Source: Paenibacillus stellifer (GTDB lineage: Bacteria > Bacillota > Bacilli > Paenibacillales > Paenibacillaceae). Taken from it: a stretch of DNA of 64,000 nucleotides. The notes under the pieces are model-generated. The model made no database searches, was not told where the DNA came from, and was given only the letters and a program-made list of their open reading frames with translations. Shown one piece after another: positions 27,230-35,708 of this stretch. Numbering within the stretch: the first letter of the stretch is position 1; each line of letters begins with the position of its first letter. Both the position numbers and the translations under genes were made by a program. The stretch spans positions 1,208,501-1,272,500 of the forward strand of contig NZ_CP009286.1 in the NCBI RefSeq assembly GCF_000758685.1. Reading direction: 5' to 3'.

Positions 27230-28188
27230 TACTGCCGGGCGTAGTCGACAACATTTCGGGAAGGGCGGCCGGAGGATAAATAGGATTTCATGTTCTCGGC
27301 AAAAATAGCGACAACCCGGTCTGCGTAATAATCGGTGGCGCCGGCGACATGAGGCGTTATGACAACCTGCTTCATTCCCCACAGCGGATGATCGCTTGGC
27401 AGCGGCTCATTCTCAAACACATCAAGGCCGGCTCCGCTGAGCTTGCCTTCGTTCAGGGCATCGACCAGAGCTTCCGTATCGGTAGTCCCGCCGCGCCCGA
27501 TGTTGATATAGCAGGAGCCTTCTTTAAAGGAAGAGAAGATGGAGGCATCGAACAGATGGTGGGTGTCGTCGGTCAGCGGCAGCGTATTGATCACATAATC
27601 GCCAGTGCTTACCGCTTCCTTGAGCTGTGCGGTCTCGAACATCTCGTCAAAGCCGGGCAGCGGTTCTCCGCTGCGGCGCACGCCGACAGTTCGCATGTCA
27701 AACGCCTTGGCGATGCGGGCGGTTTCGCTTCCGATTTCGCCTGTGCCGACGATGACGACCGTCTTGCCCGTCAGCTCGGTTGAATCCATGTGCTCCCTTC
27801 CAATCCATAACCGGCTTTCCTGGTTGCGGATTGCCGTGTGGAATTTTCGCGCAAAGATCAGCATGAACCCGAAGATTACCTGCGCAATGGGCTTGGAGTG
27901 AACGCCGCTTGCGCTTGTCAGACAGATATTATGTTCCTCCAGCGCCTGGAGCGGCATTGTGTCCACTCCGGCCGACCAGGACTGAACCCAGCGCAGCGGT
28001 CCTCCTTCACGGAGCACCGTGTCCGAGATGTTCTTAGTCCAGCCGATGATGATCTCCGCATCGGCAAGGGCGTTCATATCGGGGTTCTTTGCTTCGCTCT
28101 GCACGAATGTGTAGCCCGGAGAGGCCTGGGTGACCGCTTCTCTCTGTTCATCGGTCAGCGTTTGAAGACATACGATCGATTTTGTCAT
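27226..28188 (-). CDS. D-2-hydroxyacid dehydrogenase
   Basis: NAD(P)-dependent oxidoreductase of the D-isomer 2-hydroxyacid dehydrogenase family (reduction of 2-keto acids or oxidation of D-2-hydroxyacids). The nucleotide-binding glycine motif is VVIVGTGEIGSETARIAKAF. Catalytic residues expected in the family are visible: Arg in NIGRGGTTDTEALVDAL, Glu in VFENEPLPSDHPLW and His in VVITPHVAGATDYY. The length of 320 aa is usual. The ATG at 28188 follows GGGAGGG on the minus strand. Tail-to-tail with the methyltransferase; the two stop codons share two bases. The substrate is not evident. Confidence 0.9.
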   Translation of the reverse strand: MTKSIVCLQTLTDEQREAVTQASPGYTFVQSEAKNPDMNALADAEIIIGWTKNISDTVLREGGPLRWVQSWSAGVDTMPLQALEEHNICLTSASGVHSKPIAQVIFGFMLIFARKFHTAIRNQESRLWIGREHMDSTELTGKTVVIVGTGEIGSETARIAKAFDMRTVGVRRSGEPLPGFDEMFETAQLKEAVSTGDYVINTLPLTDDTHHLFDASIFSSFKEGSCYINIGRGGTTDTEALVDALNEGKLSGAGLDVFENEPLPSDHPLWGMKQVVITPHVAGATDYYADRVVAIFAENMKSYLSSGRPSRNVVDYARQY

Positions 28189-28255
28189 AATGGTTCCCTC
28201 CCGTAACATCGTATTCTACAAGAATAACAAATCAGTTGAGAAAGGTGAAATGACC

Positions 28256-28852
28256 ATGAGGAATGATAATCAGCAGGCTGGAACAAGCTCCTCTTCAGAG
28301 AGACTGTTCACGGCGGTTAGACTGTCTCCGGAAATTCGGAGCAGGACTGGAGAGTTATGCAGAGCAATGTCAGCTGAGCTGCCTTTCGCCAAATGGACGC
28401 ATGCGGAGGACTATCATATTACGCTCCAATTTCTGGGCGACACCCCCGCCTCGGATATACCGGCGCTTATCGGCTCGCTTAAGCAGGCATCAGAGAAGAT
28501 GGAGCCCTTTACCCTGACGCTTCAGGAGCCTGGCACTTTTGGTCCTCCAGGGGCGCCGCGAGTGCTCTGGGCTGGTGTGGGAGGAGAGAAGGATGCCCTG
28601 CGGGAGCTGTATGCCCGGATCACCGGGAAGACGGCAGCACTGGGCTTCACTGCGGAGAACCGCCCGTATTCTCCCCATGTGACGCTGGCTCGCCGTTACC
28701 GGGGGACGGAGCCCTTTCAATCCTCCAAGCTGGAAGTATGGTCGAACGATGAAGTGTTCCGCATGTCCTGGAGGGTGGAGGAGTGGGTGCTGTTTGTGAC
28801 CCGGATGCACAATCAGCCGATGTACGAAGTGGTGGAATCCTTCCGATTTTAG
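28256..28852 (+). CDS. thpR: RNA 2',3'-cyclic phosphodiesterase ThpR
   Basis: 2H-family phosphoesterase that opens 2',3'-cyclic phosphate ends of RNA. Both HxTx motifs are present: HITLQFLG (near residue 46) and HVTLARRYRG (near residue 140), the two catalytic His-Thr pairs. It starts with RLFTAVRLSPEIRS after a short Ser-rich leader. ATG 28256 is preferred because AAAGGTG is 8 bases upstream; ATG 28250 is too close. Length 198 aa is typical. It stands divergent from the dehydrogenase and alone. Confidence 0.88.
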   Translation: MRNDNQQAGTSSSSERLFTAVRLSPEIRSRTGELCRAMSAELPFAKWTHAEDYHITLQFLGDTPASDIPALIGSLKQASEKMEPFTLTLQEPGTFGPPGAPRVLWAGVGGEKDALRELYARITGKTAALGFTAENRPYSPHVTLARRYRGTEPFQSSKLEVWSNDEVFRMSWRVEEWVLFVTRMHNQPMYEVVESFRF

Positions 28853-28966
28853 GTCGGATTAGGGCAGATTTTGGTGTTTTTTTAAAAAAAAGTGGTCAAA
28901 AAGTGTTCAAACCTCCCATTTCCGGTTACATAGAGTAGGAATGTGCCGCATAATAGGAGGACTGAC

Positions 28967-29914
28967 ATGCCTGTATTTTTTAGACAAAACCGCTGGATGA
29001 TGCCGCTTTTCGGCGTTATTTTGGCGTGTTTCTCTGCAATTATAATTTTGGCGCCTATGCTGGGCCAGGATCGTGAGAGAGCTAAACCGCTGGGAGGAGA
29101 ATTGAGGCGGACTCTCACGCTGACTTCCGCAGCAAGCCGGGCTGAAGCGGATGCCGGACCCCGGGAGGAGGCCTTCCGAACAGCGAGATCAGGGGCTATA
29201 TCTGCAAATGCGCCGGACCTTGTGAACCATCTGCATAAATCCCTGTCTCCTGCAATTAAGATTTCATCCGCTGCCTGGAAGGCCGCCCCGGTTCTGCATG
29301 TGCTGGACCCCGGTCGCATCATCCGAATATCCGCAAGCGAATCGACAGCCAGGGGAGCCGGAGCACCGGTCAGGGTGACCGGGAGCGGACAGGCGGTGAA
29401 GCGGGAGACAGTGCTGACCAAGAAGCAGGGCGTCCAGCCCAAGGTAAAGAAAGCCGTAATACCGAAATCTCCCCCCATAATCCTATACTTCTCACGGACC
29501 AAGCTGTTAAGCCGGGATGAACGCTCCCAAGCGACCCGGAGCTATACGGTATCCAATGAAGAGGTGCTTCTGCTGCAGAAAATTGTCATGGCAGAGGCGG
29601 AAGGCGAACCGTACGAGGGCAAGGTGGCAGTCGCCAACGTTGTTCTAAACCGGCTGCGGTCAGCCAATTTCCCCAAATCGATCCGAGATGTAGTATACCA
29701 GAAGCATCAATTCAGTCCGGTCGCCAACGGCAGGCTGAAACGGGTGCGTCCGAATGCCGACACCGTCAAGGCGGTCTCTGCCGCTCTGTCCGGAAAGAAG
29801 GCCGTAAGCGACGACACATATTATTTCCTGTCGCTTAAGCTGGCGCAGGATTTGACGGTACATCACTCGCGCACCTTCACCAAAAAAATCGGCAATCACA
29901 GCTTTTACCGCTAA
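28967..29914 (+). CDS. SleB-type cell wall hydrolase
   Basis: Secreted or membrane-anchored peptidoglycan hydrolase of the Hydrolase_2 family, which includes the spore-cortex-lytic enzymes SleB and CwlJ. An N-terminal helix (MPLFGVILACFSAIIILAPM) acts as signal or anchor, followed by a linker of about 165 low-complexity residues and the catalytic domain of about 120 residues: LLQKIVMAEAEGEPYEGKVA with the conserved Glu, AVANVVLNRL, and the terminal block ending in GNHSFYR. ATG 28967 follows AGGAGG. The protein has 315 aa. The linker is Ala/Pro/Lys-rich and not a recognised binding domain. Whether it acts in germination or in vegetative wall turnover is open. Confidence 0.85.
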   Translation: MPVFFRQNRWMMPLFGVILACFSAIIILAPMLGQDRERAKPLGGELRRTLTLTSAASRAEADAGPREEAFRTARSGAISANAPDLVNHLHKSLSPAIKISSAAWKAAPVLHVLDPGRIIRISASESTARGAGAPVRVTGSGQAVKRETVLTKKQGVQPKVKKAVIPKSPPIILYFSRTKLLSRDERSQATRSYTVSNEEVLLLQKIVMAEAEGEPYEGKVAVANVVLNRLRSANFPKSIRDVVYQKHQFSPVANGRLKRVRPNADTVKAVSAALSGKKAVSDDTYYFLSLKLAQDLTVHHSRTFTKKIGNHSFYR

Positions 29915-29989
29915 CCGTTTAATTCTTTTGCTATATAGGGTAATTTACGTTAATAAAGTAGAAGCCCATGTACAGAGGAGAGCGAGAGC

Positions 29990-30673
29990 ATGAAACTGAC
30001 ATACTACGGCCATTCGGCGCTGCTGGTGGAATCGGCGGAGGCGAGCGTCATCATCGATCCCTTCCTGTCGGGCAATCCCGCTTCCGGAGCGGACCCGAAA
30101 GACATCAAAGTCGACGCCGTCCTGTTGACTCACGGGCACTCTGATCATCTGGGCGACGCGGTCGAAATCGCGAAGAACAACGACTGCCCGATCTTCGGAG
30201 TGTACGAGCTGGCGGATTACTGCCAGGACAAAGGCGCCAAGGTGCAGCATATGAATATCGGCGGAGCAACGTCCTATCATGGATTCACGATCAAATACAC
30301 GCCGGCCCTTCATTCCTCTTCGATCAAAGAGGGCGATACGTGGATCTATCTCGGCGAGCCCGCAGGCATTCTGCTGACTCTGGAGGGCAAGACGCTGTAC
30401 CATGCGGGAGATACGGCTCTCTTCGGCGACATGCGGCTCATCGGAGAACGCCATGCCATTGATGCCGCGTTCCTGCCGATCGGGGATATGCTGACGATGG
30501 GGCCGGATGATGCGCTGCTGGCCGCGCGCTGGCTGCGGGCGGGCAAGGTGATTCCCGTCCATTACAATACGTTCCCGGCGATTAAGCAGGACGGGACGCA
30601 GTTCTGCGACCGGCTGAAGCAGGAGGGCATCGAAGGCTATCCGCTGAAGCCAGGGGAGAGCCTGGAAACATAA
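29990..30673 (+). CDS. Metal-dependent hydrolase, UPF0173 (YtkL-like)
   Basis: Metallo-beta-lactamase-fold hydrolase of the UPF0173 family. Metal ligands are visible as LTHGHSDHLGD (HxHxDH), the distal His in ALHSSS, the Asp in LYHAGDTALFGDM and the final His in VIPVHYNTFPAI. The 227-aa length is typical. The in vivo substrate is unknown. ATG 29990 follows AGAGGAGAG. A bidirectional terminator at 30722 separates it from the convergent glycosyltransferase gene. Confidence 0.9.
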   Translation: MKLTYYGHSALLVESAEASVIIDPFLSGNPASGADPKDIKVDAVLLTHGHSDHLGDAVEIAKNNDCPIFGVYELADYCQDKGAKVQHMNIGGATSYHGFTIKYTPALHSSSIKEGDTWIYLGEPAGILLTLEGKTLYHAGDTALFGDMRLIGERHAIDAAFLPIGDMLTMGPDDALLAARWLRAGKVIPVHYNTFPAIKQDGTQFCDRLKQEGIEGYPLKPGESLET

Positions 30674-30721
30674 GCGCAGCAGCAGAGGGAGCCAGGGGAG
30701 ACATTATCACGTTTAGAGCAA

Positions 30722-30757
30722 AAAAGGACGAACCGTCTGAGAGCGGTTCGTCCTTTT
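30722..30757. terminator. Bidirectional terminator
   Basis: AAAAGGACGAACCG and its exact complement flank an 8-base loop, giving T runs on both strands for the convergent genes. Confidence 0.92.
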
Positions 30758-30882
30758 ACATATTTATACGATGCAAGCATCATGTCTTAGAATTTCCGGT
30801 AAACGCGTCGGCGTCCGTAGGATATCCGAAAGCCGTATACCTGCGAGGAACGGAATGCAGCTCCGGCGCGGCAATTCGTAGC

Positions 30883-32070
30883 CTAAGGCGTTACACAGAC
30901 AGCTTCGTCGGGAATAGCCTGAGTCCGCGCTCCCCGGAGACCGGCCAGGCCATCGGCCTTGCCCAGCATTTCCAGTACAGCAGCCGCGCAGCCGCGGGGC
31001 TGGTAACGGTCGGGAGACAGCCGGCGGCTGCGCTGCTCCTCAAGCTCCGCGTATTCCCGGTTCAGACGCTGGAACCAGTTGTCAATGACGGCTTCGGAGT
31101 CCAGCACCTCGGCGAGTCCCAATTCCACGAAGTATTGGCAGTTCTTCTCTTCCTGTCCGGGGATCGCCTGATAGAAGAGCATCGGAATGCCTTTGGCCAG
31201 CGCCTCCGTGCAGGTCATACCGCCGGGCTTCGTAATGAGCAGATCGGCGGCGTCCATCAGCTTGTTGACTTCATTCGTGTAGCCCAGAATCTTCACGTTA
31301 GGATGATGCAGCCGGAGGTCATGGCGCAGCTTCTCCACCAGCTTCTCATTGCTGCCCATGCAGAAGATCAGCTGGATTTTGTCGAGTTTGGCCGTCAGTG
31401 CGTCGATAAATTGTTCGCCGAACATAAGACCCCAGCCGCCTCCCATAACCAGTACGGCAGGCATGTTCTTCAGCCCCAGTTCCTGCCGCAGAGACTCCCT
31501 GCTGGTCCGTTCCCAGAATTTCGGGTGGACGGGGATGCCTGTCACGGTGATTTTGCTCTCCGGAATGCCGCGCCCCGTCAGGATCGCCTTGACCCTTGAA
31601 GTGGAGACGAGGTAACGGCTCACCTCATCGTTGATCCAGCTGCCGTGGGCATCGTAATCCGTAATGAGCGTATACAGCGGCACATCCAGCCCCTGAGCCT
31701 TCAGCCGGGAGACGACGGCGGCCGGAAGGGGATGTGTGCATATAATAAGATCGGGTTTCAACTGCTCGATGACCTGCCGTGCATGATTATAGAAGACCCG
31801 GTGCAGCGCAAGCTTGGTGAACCGGTTGAGCGATCTGTCATACTGCGTCTTGTACAGCATGCCAACCAGCTTCGGCTGACTGCTGACGGTCTTGCGGTAA
31901 GCGGAAAGAATCCAGGGGGCCACAGTCGGATTCAGGAACTTGCCCAGCTCGATGACCCGGCACTGAACCTCCGGATTAAGGCGCTTGATTCCTTCGGCCA
32001 GAGCATAGGCTGCTCCTGTATGCCCGGTGCCGAAGCCTTCCGAGAACAGCAGTACTCTTTTCTTTCGCAT
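30883..32070 (-). CDS. MGDG-synthase-like glycosyltransferase
   Basis: GT28/GT-B glycosyltransferase related to UgtP and plant MGDG synthase, which move a sugar from UDP-sugar to diacylglycerol to make membrane glycolipid and lipoteichoic acid anchor. The N-terminal MGDG_synth domain begins VLLFSEGFGTGHTGAAYAL and contains LIICTHPLPAAVV and LITDYDAHGSWI. The C-terminal nucleotide-sugar site is LLITKPGGMTCTEALAKGIP. ATG 32070 follows GGGTGA and gives 395 aa; an earlier in-frame start at 32124 lacks a ribosome site. Other GT28 activities, such as processing of other lipid acceptors, cannot be excluded. Confidence 0.85.
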   Translation of the reverse strand: MRKKRVLLFSEGFGTGHTGAAYALAEGIKRLNPEVQCRVIELGKFLNPTVAPWILSAYRKTVSSQPKLVGMLYKTQYDRSLNRFTKLALHRVFYNHARQVIEQLKPDLIICTHPLPAAVVSRLKAQGLDVPLYTLITDYDAHGSWINDEVSRYLVSTSRVKAILTGRGIPESKITVTGIPVHPKFWERTSRESLRQELGLKNMPAVLVMGGGWGLMFGEQFIDALTAKLDKIQLIFCMGSNEKLVEKLRHDLRLHHPNVKILGYTNEVNKLMDAADLLITKPGGMTCTEALAKGIPMLFYQAIPGQEEKNCQYFVELGLAEVLDSEAVIDNWFQRLNREYAELEEQRSRRLSPDRYQPRGCAAAVLEMLGKADGLAGLRGARTQAIPDEAVCVTP

Positions 32071-32271
32071 AATTTCACCCGCTACTTTCCGTATCAATAG
32101 AAGTCCAAATTCTGTTACATCCACTATACGCCATTTTTGTCCAGAAATTCTGTACTCTTTTCACATTATACAAATAAGACGTAAATAGAAAGTTAAAACA
32201 CTGCAAAAACTAAAAATAAAAACATTTCAGAAAGTATTGCAAATGAGCGGGTGAAGTGATAAATTAGTAAA

Positions 32272-32287
32272 TGACCGGATGACCGGA
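32272..32287. promoter_or_regulatory. Tandem TGACCGGA repeats upstream of TetR gene
   Basis: Two abutting copies of TGACCGGA at 32272-32279 and 32280-32287. The same TGACCG half-site appears as an inverted repeat before the next gene at 33011, so this may be an autoregulatory site for the TetR protein. Confidence 0.4.
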
Positions 32288-32353
32288 AGTGAAATTTAGT
32301 CAATAAGTCATTTCAAGTCTAAAGCTGTTGATTAATGAAGAAAGGAAGTGCGA

Positions 32354-32950
32354 ATGATGGCAGTGGTGGATCGAAGGCAGCAGGTGCTTCAGGCGGCGGC
32401 GAAATCCTTCTCGTTCTTTGGATACAAAGCGACCACGATGGACCAGGTAGCCAAAATCGCCAATGTCGGCAAAGGCACGATCTACACGTTCTTCACCAAC
32501 AAAGATGAATTGTTCGATGAAACAGTGCGGAACGTGACGACGGAATTCAAACGGATCGCAGCCGGCGCGATTGAGCGGGGCAAGCCGTTCTTCGAGAATC
32601 TGCTGCGGGTGCTGGACGTGCTGGATGGGTTCCGGAAGGAACAGGAGCTCTACATCAAGCTCACCCAGGAGCAGCGGGAATTCGGAACGCCTCAGGCGCA
32701 GGAAGGGCTCGACCGGTTCGAGAACGTCATTCTGGATTTCATCGAGAAGGAAGTAAGCGAGGCGATGGAGCGCGGGGAAATCAAACGCTGTGACGCCAAA
32801 GTCGTGTCCCATGTACTCTTCAGATTGTACTTCACGCTGGTCTCCGATTTGAACAAAGTCCGCGAGCCTCTAAGCAAGGAAGAGATCAAATCGTATTTCC
32901 GGCTTTTTCTGGCAGAAGGAATCGAGATTGCCCCCTCGCAGGGTGTTTGA
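32354..32950 (+). CDS. TetR/AcrR-family regulator
   Basis: Repressor-type regulator of 198 aa. The N-terminal helix-turn-helix is clear (RRQQVLQAAAKSFSFFGYKA, then MDQVAKIANVGKGTIYTFF), and the helical C-terminal region would bind a ligand. ATG 32354 follows AAAGGAAG; ATG 32357 is an alternative. It precedes a YhgE/Pip gene, the same order as B. subtilis yhgD-yhgE. Shared TGACCG sites in front of both genes support autoregulation and control of the neighbour. A short terminator at 32978 separates them. Confidence 0.9.
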   Translation: MMAVVDRRQQVLQAAAKSFSFFGYKATTMDQVAKIANVGKGTIYTFFTNKDELFDETVRNVTTEFKRIAAGAIERGKPFFENLLRVLDVLDGFRKEQELYIKLTQEQREFGTPQAQEGLDRFENVILDFIEKEVSEAMERGEIKRCDAKVVSHVLFRLYFTLVSDLNKVREPLSKEEIKSYFRLFLAEGIEIAPSQGV

Positions 32951-32977
32951 TCAGTCTAAGTCAGGGAAAAAACAAGC

Positions 32978-32999
32978 AAGTGCCGAGAGGCGCTTTTTT
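32978..32999 (+). terminator. Terminator after TetR gene
   Basis: AAGTGCC pairs with GGCGCTT around GAGA and six T follow. Confidence 0.8.
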
Positions 33000-33010
33000 C
33001 ACCCCTTGAT

Positions 33011-33033
33011 TGACCGAACGGGGAAAACGGTCA
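33011..33033. promoter_or_regulatory. TGACCG inverted repeat before yhgE-like gene
   Basis: TGACCG (33011-33016) and CGGTCA (33028-33033) are perfect arms with 11 bases between them, located 59 bases before the GTG start. The half-site is shared with the repeats at 32272. A TetR-type dimer site is the likely explanation. Confidence 0.55.
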
Positions 33034-33091
33034 GTTGTTATTGCAGTAAATGAATGAAAGAAGAAAGAAACTACAAAAGGAGAGAACCGGA

Positions 33092-35362
33092 GTGAAGTCA
33101 TTATTAGTGTTTTTTAGGGATGTGGGTGCGGCTCTGAAGAAGCCGAAGGTTTTTATTCCTATACTGGTCGTTCTGTTCATTCCGGTACTGTACAGCGGAT
33201 TGTTCCTGAAGGCATTCTGGGACCCCTACGGTAAAATGAATGAACTGCCCGTTGCAGTCGTCAACGAAGACAAGGGTGCGGAGTATGAAGGGAGCAAGCT
33301 CACCGCTGGCGCCGATCTAGTTGAGGAACTGAAGAAGACCGACGGTTTTCAATGGAACTTTGTAAGCCGTGAAGCGGCGGAAGCGGGACTTAAAGACAAT
33401 ACTTATTATATGGCTGTTCTCGTTCCGGAGGACTTCTCTGAAAGAGCAACAACTTTGCTTGAGGACAATCCGACCCCGGCTCAAATCATTTATGAGCCTA
33501 ACGAAGGCTATAACTTCCTTGCCGGACAAATCGGCAATACGGCTGTGAAGGATATCCGAACCAAGATTTCCGCCAAGGTTACCGAGGCTTATACCGATTC
33601 GGTATTCGACAAGCTGACCGATATTTCCAGCGGAATGGGAGAAGCCAGCGATGGCGCAACGAAGCTGGCCGACGGCGCGACGAAGCTGAACGATGGCGCA
33701 GGCAAGCTGAAAGACAATCTGCTCGTACTCACCGAGGGAGCGGGCAAGCTTCAAGCGGGCGTAGAGCCGCTGAGCAAAGGCGTATCCGACCTGAACAGCG
33801 GCGCGTCTCAATTGAAGAGCGGCAGCAGCACTCTGGCTTCCGGGCTTCAGCAGCTGTCCGACGCGCACAAGCAGCTTCAGAACGGCGTAGCGCAAGCAGC
33901 TGATGGCGGCAAGAAATTGAATGCCGGACTGCAGCAGACGCTGACCGGGTCACAGAAGCTGCAAGCCGGTACGGAATCTGCCGTTCAAGGCAGCGCGCAG
34001 CTGCAGGCCGGAGCACAATCGGTCGTGAAAGGGAGCGAGCAGCTTGAATCGGGACTTAAAGCTTCCAGTGCAGGCAGCGTCAAAGTATCCGAAGGCGCGA
34101 AGAGCGTAGCGCAGGGCCTTCAGGCGCTCGCACAGTCCAATGAGCAGCTTGCGGCAAATCCGGCCGTGAAGCAGCTGATTGCAGCGAGTGCGGCGGTAGC
34201 GGAAGGCAGCGAGCAGCTGTCGCAAAGCCAGCAGCAGCTGGCGCAAGGAGCGACGGCGCTGCACACCGGCTCCCAGCAGCTGTCCGCCGGACTGGACCAG
34301 CTCCACAGCGGGGCACAGCAATTGAACACCGGCGCGGAGCAGCTCGTTCAAGGACAGAAGCAGCTGGCTGACGGCGCATCTTCCCTTGTAGCCGGAGGCA
34401 GCAAGTTGACTGCAGGCATGAATCAATTTGGCACGAAGCTGGGTGAAGCGGCTGCCGGCGGCAGCAAGCTGGCCCAAGGCGGAGCAGCGCTTGAAGCCGG
34501 AACAACGAAGCTGCTGAACGGCGTATCTCAGCTGAACAGCGGAATCGGGTCTGTGGCTGACGGATCGAAGAAGCTCGCTGACGGCGCAGGACAACTGCAG
34601 GACGGAACCAAAGAACTTCAATCCGGTTCATCTGAACTGGCGAGCAAGCTTGGAGACGCAGCCGAACAGACGAGCAGCGTGAAGAAGACCGACTCCATGG
34701 TCAGCATGTTCGCAGAACCGGTTCAAATGGAGACGAAAGTATTGAATGAGGTTCCGAATTACGGAACAGGCTTCTCTCCTTATTTCATGTCGCTTGGTTT
34801 ATTCGTAGGCGCACTGATCTGTACGCTCGTTATCTCGCTGCGTGATTCCTCCGTAGAAGGTGCGACGTGGTTCAACCGCTTTATCAGCCGGTCGCTGGCA
34901 TTCTCGGGCATGAGCTTGATTCAATCCCTGCTGGCATCGCTTCTGCTGCTCTACGGCCTTGACCTGAAAGTGCAGAGCGTACCGCTGTTCTTCCTGTTTA
35001 CCTTTATAACGGGTCTGGGATTCATGTGGATTATTCAGGCGATTGTAACCTGGCTTGACCAGCCTGGACGCTTCGTTGTCATCGTTCTTCTGATCTTCCA
35101 ACTGACAACCAGCGCCGGAACATTCCCGCTGGAGCTGATTCCTGGCTGGATGAAGCCGATCAATCCGCTGCTTCCGATGACTTACAGCGTTCAAGGCTTC
35201 AAAGCGGTTATCTCGACTGGTGATTTCAGCAAAATGTGGAGCGACGCGTTTACACTGCTGTCGTTTGGCGTAGTATTCCTGTTCTTCACTTTCCTGTATT
35301 TCATGAGCCGCAGACACGAAGTGCAAACCGAAGCAAATCGTGAACAAGTTTTGTCTGTATAA
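33092..35362 (+). CDS. YhgE/Pip-family membrane protein with long pseudo-repeat domain
   Basis: Large membrane protein (756 aa) of the YhgE/Pip family, which includes the lactococcal phage infection protein; it belongs to the ABC-2 permease-like superfamily. One N-terminal helix (FIPILVVLFIPVLYSGLFL) is followed by a large exposed region and five or six C-terminal helices (from PYFMSLGLFVGALICTLVI). The exposed region, residues about 195-560, is a ladder of short Ala/Gly repeats with L-x2-G spacing such as GATKLADGATKLNDGAGKL, expected to form long helices. GTG 33092 follows AAAAGGAGAG at ideal spacing; an ATG at 33050 would add 14 charged residues. The function is uncertain: export, envelope or phage receptor. 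Confidence 0.88.
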   Translation: MKSLLVFFRDVGAALKKPKVFIPILVVLFIPVLYSGLFLKAFWDPYGKMNELPVAVVNEDKGAEYEGSKLTAGADLVEELKKTDGFQWNFVSREAAEAGLKDNTYYMAVLVPEDFSERATTLLEDNPTPAQIIYEPNEGYNFLAGQIGNTAVKDIRTKISAKVTEAYTDSVFDKLTDISSGMGEASDGATKLADGATKLNDGAGKLKDNLLVLTEGAGKLQAGVEPLSKGVSDLNSGASQLKSGSSTLASGLQQLSDAHKQLQNGVAQAADGGKKLNAGLQQTLTGSQKLQAGTESAVQGSAQLQAGAQSVVKGSEQLESGLKASSAGSVKVSEGAKSVAQGLQALAQSNEQLAANPAVKQLIAASAAVAEGSEQLSQSQQQLAQGATALHTGSQQLSAGLDQLHSGAQQLNTGAEQLVQGQKQLADGASSLVAGGSKLTAGMNQFGTKLGEAAAGGSKLAQGGAALEAGTTKLLNGVSQLNSGIGSVADGSKKLADGAGQLQDGTKELQSGSSELASKLGDAAEQTSSVKKTDSMVSMFAEPVQMETKVLNEVPNYGTGFSPYFMSLGLFVGALICTLVISLRDSSVEGATWFNRFISRSLAFSGMSLIQSLLASLLLLYGLDLKVQSVPLFFLFTFITGLGFMWIIQAIVTWLDQPGRFVVIVLLIFQLTTSAGTFPLELIPGWMKPINPLLPMTYSVQGFKAVISTGDFSKMWSDAFTLLSFGVVFLFFTFLYFMSRRHEVQTEANREQVLSV

Positions 35363-35396
35363 TCGCGAATGCGGAGTACTCCGCACAGTCTGGAGA

Positions 35397-35420
35397 AGCG
35401 CCCCGAAAGGGGCGCTTTTT
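35397..35420 (+). terminator. Terminator after yhgE-like gene
   Basis: AGCGCCCC, GAAA loop, GGGGCGCT and five T. Just upstream, TGCGGAGTACTCCGCA at 35370-35385 is a perfect palindrome. Confidence 0.92.
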
Positions 35421-35436
35421 GGTTATTGAAGGGAAA

Positions 35437-35507
35437 ATAAAACGCTTTCTAAAGAGATACTGGTAAATGTAACATGTATAAAACGCTTTCAATGCATAAG
35501 CGCTTAT
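35437..35507. promoter_or_regulatory. Two cre-like (CcpA) sites and a palindrome upstream of gltB
   Basis: ATAAAACGCTTTC occurs at 35437-35449 and again at 35478-35490, 41 bases apart (about four turns). The second, read on the minus strand at 35477-35492, fits the catabolite-responsive consensus WTGAAARCGYTTTWWN at all positions; the first has one mismatch. ATAAGCGCTTAT at 35496-35507 is a 12-bp palindrome with a similar core. They lie 217-270 bases before gltB and upstream of its likely promoter, a position used by CcpA for activation. Confidence 0.6.
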
Positions 35508-35612
35508 TCACTCATGTTGCATAAATATACATCCTTTAGTTTATTTAGGCTTTTATTCGTTAAAGCTGTGTCGCAAAAGGCAATGTTAATCGGCGTAATA
35601 AAAAAGTTTAAA

Positions 35613-35641
35613 TTGCGCTCATGTAAGGTCGATGATAAAAT
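35613..35641 (+). promoter_or_regulatory. Possible gltB promoter
   Basis: TTGCGC (35613-35618), 17-base spacer, TAAAAT (35636-35641). The rest of the 345-base gap between 35363 and 35708 holds the terminator, the cre-like sites and AT-rich DNA without a credible gene. Confidence 0.45.
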
Positions 35642-35708
35642 AATATAACCAATCTGCCTTGAATAATTATTAATAATGCCCCACTTTATTATAGAAAGGT
35701 TGCGTAAG

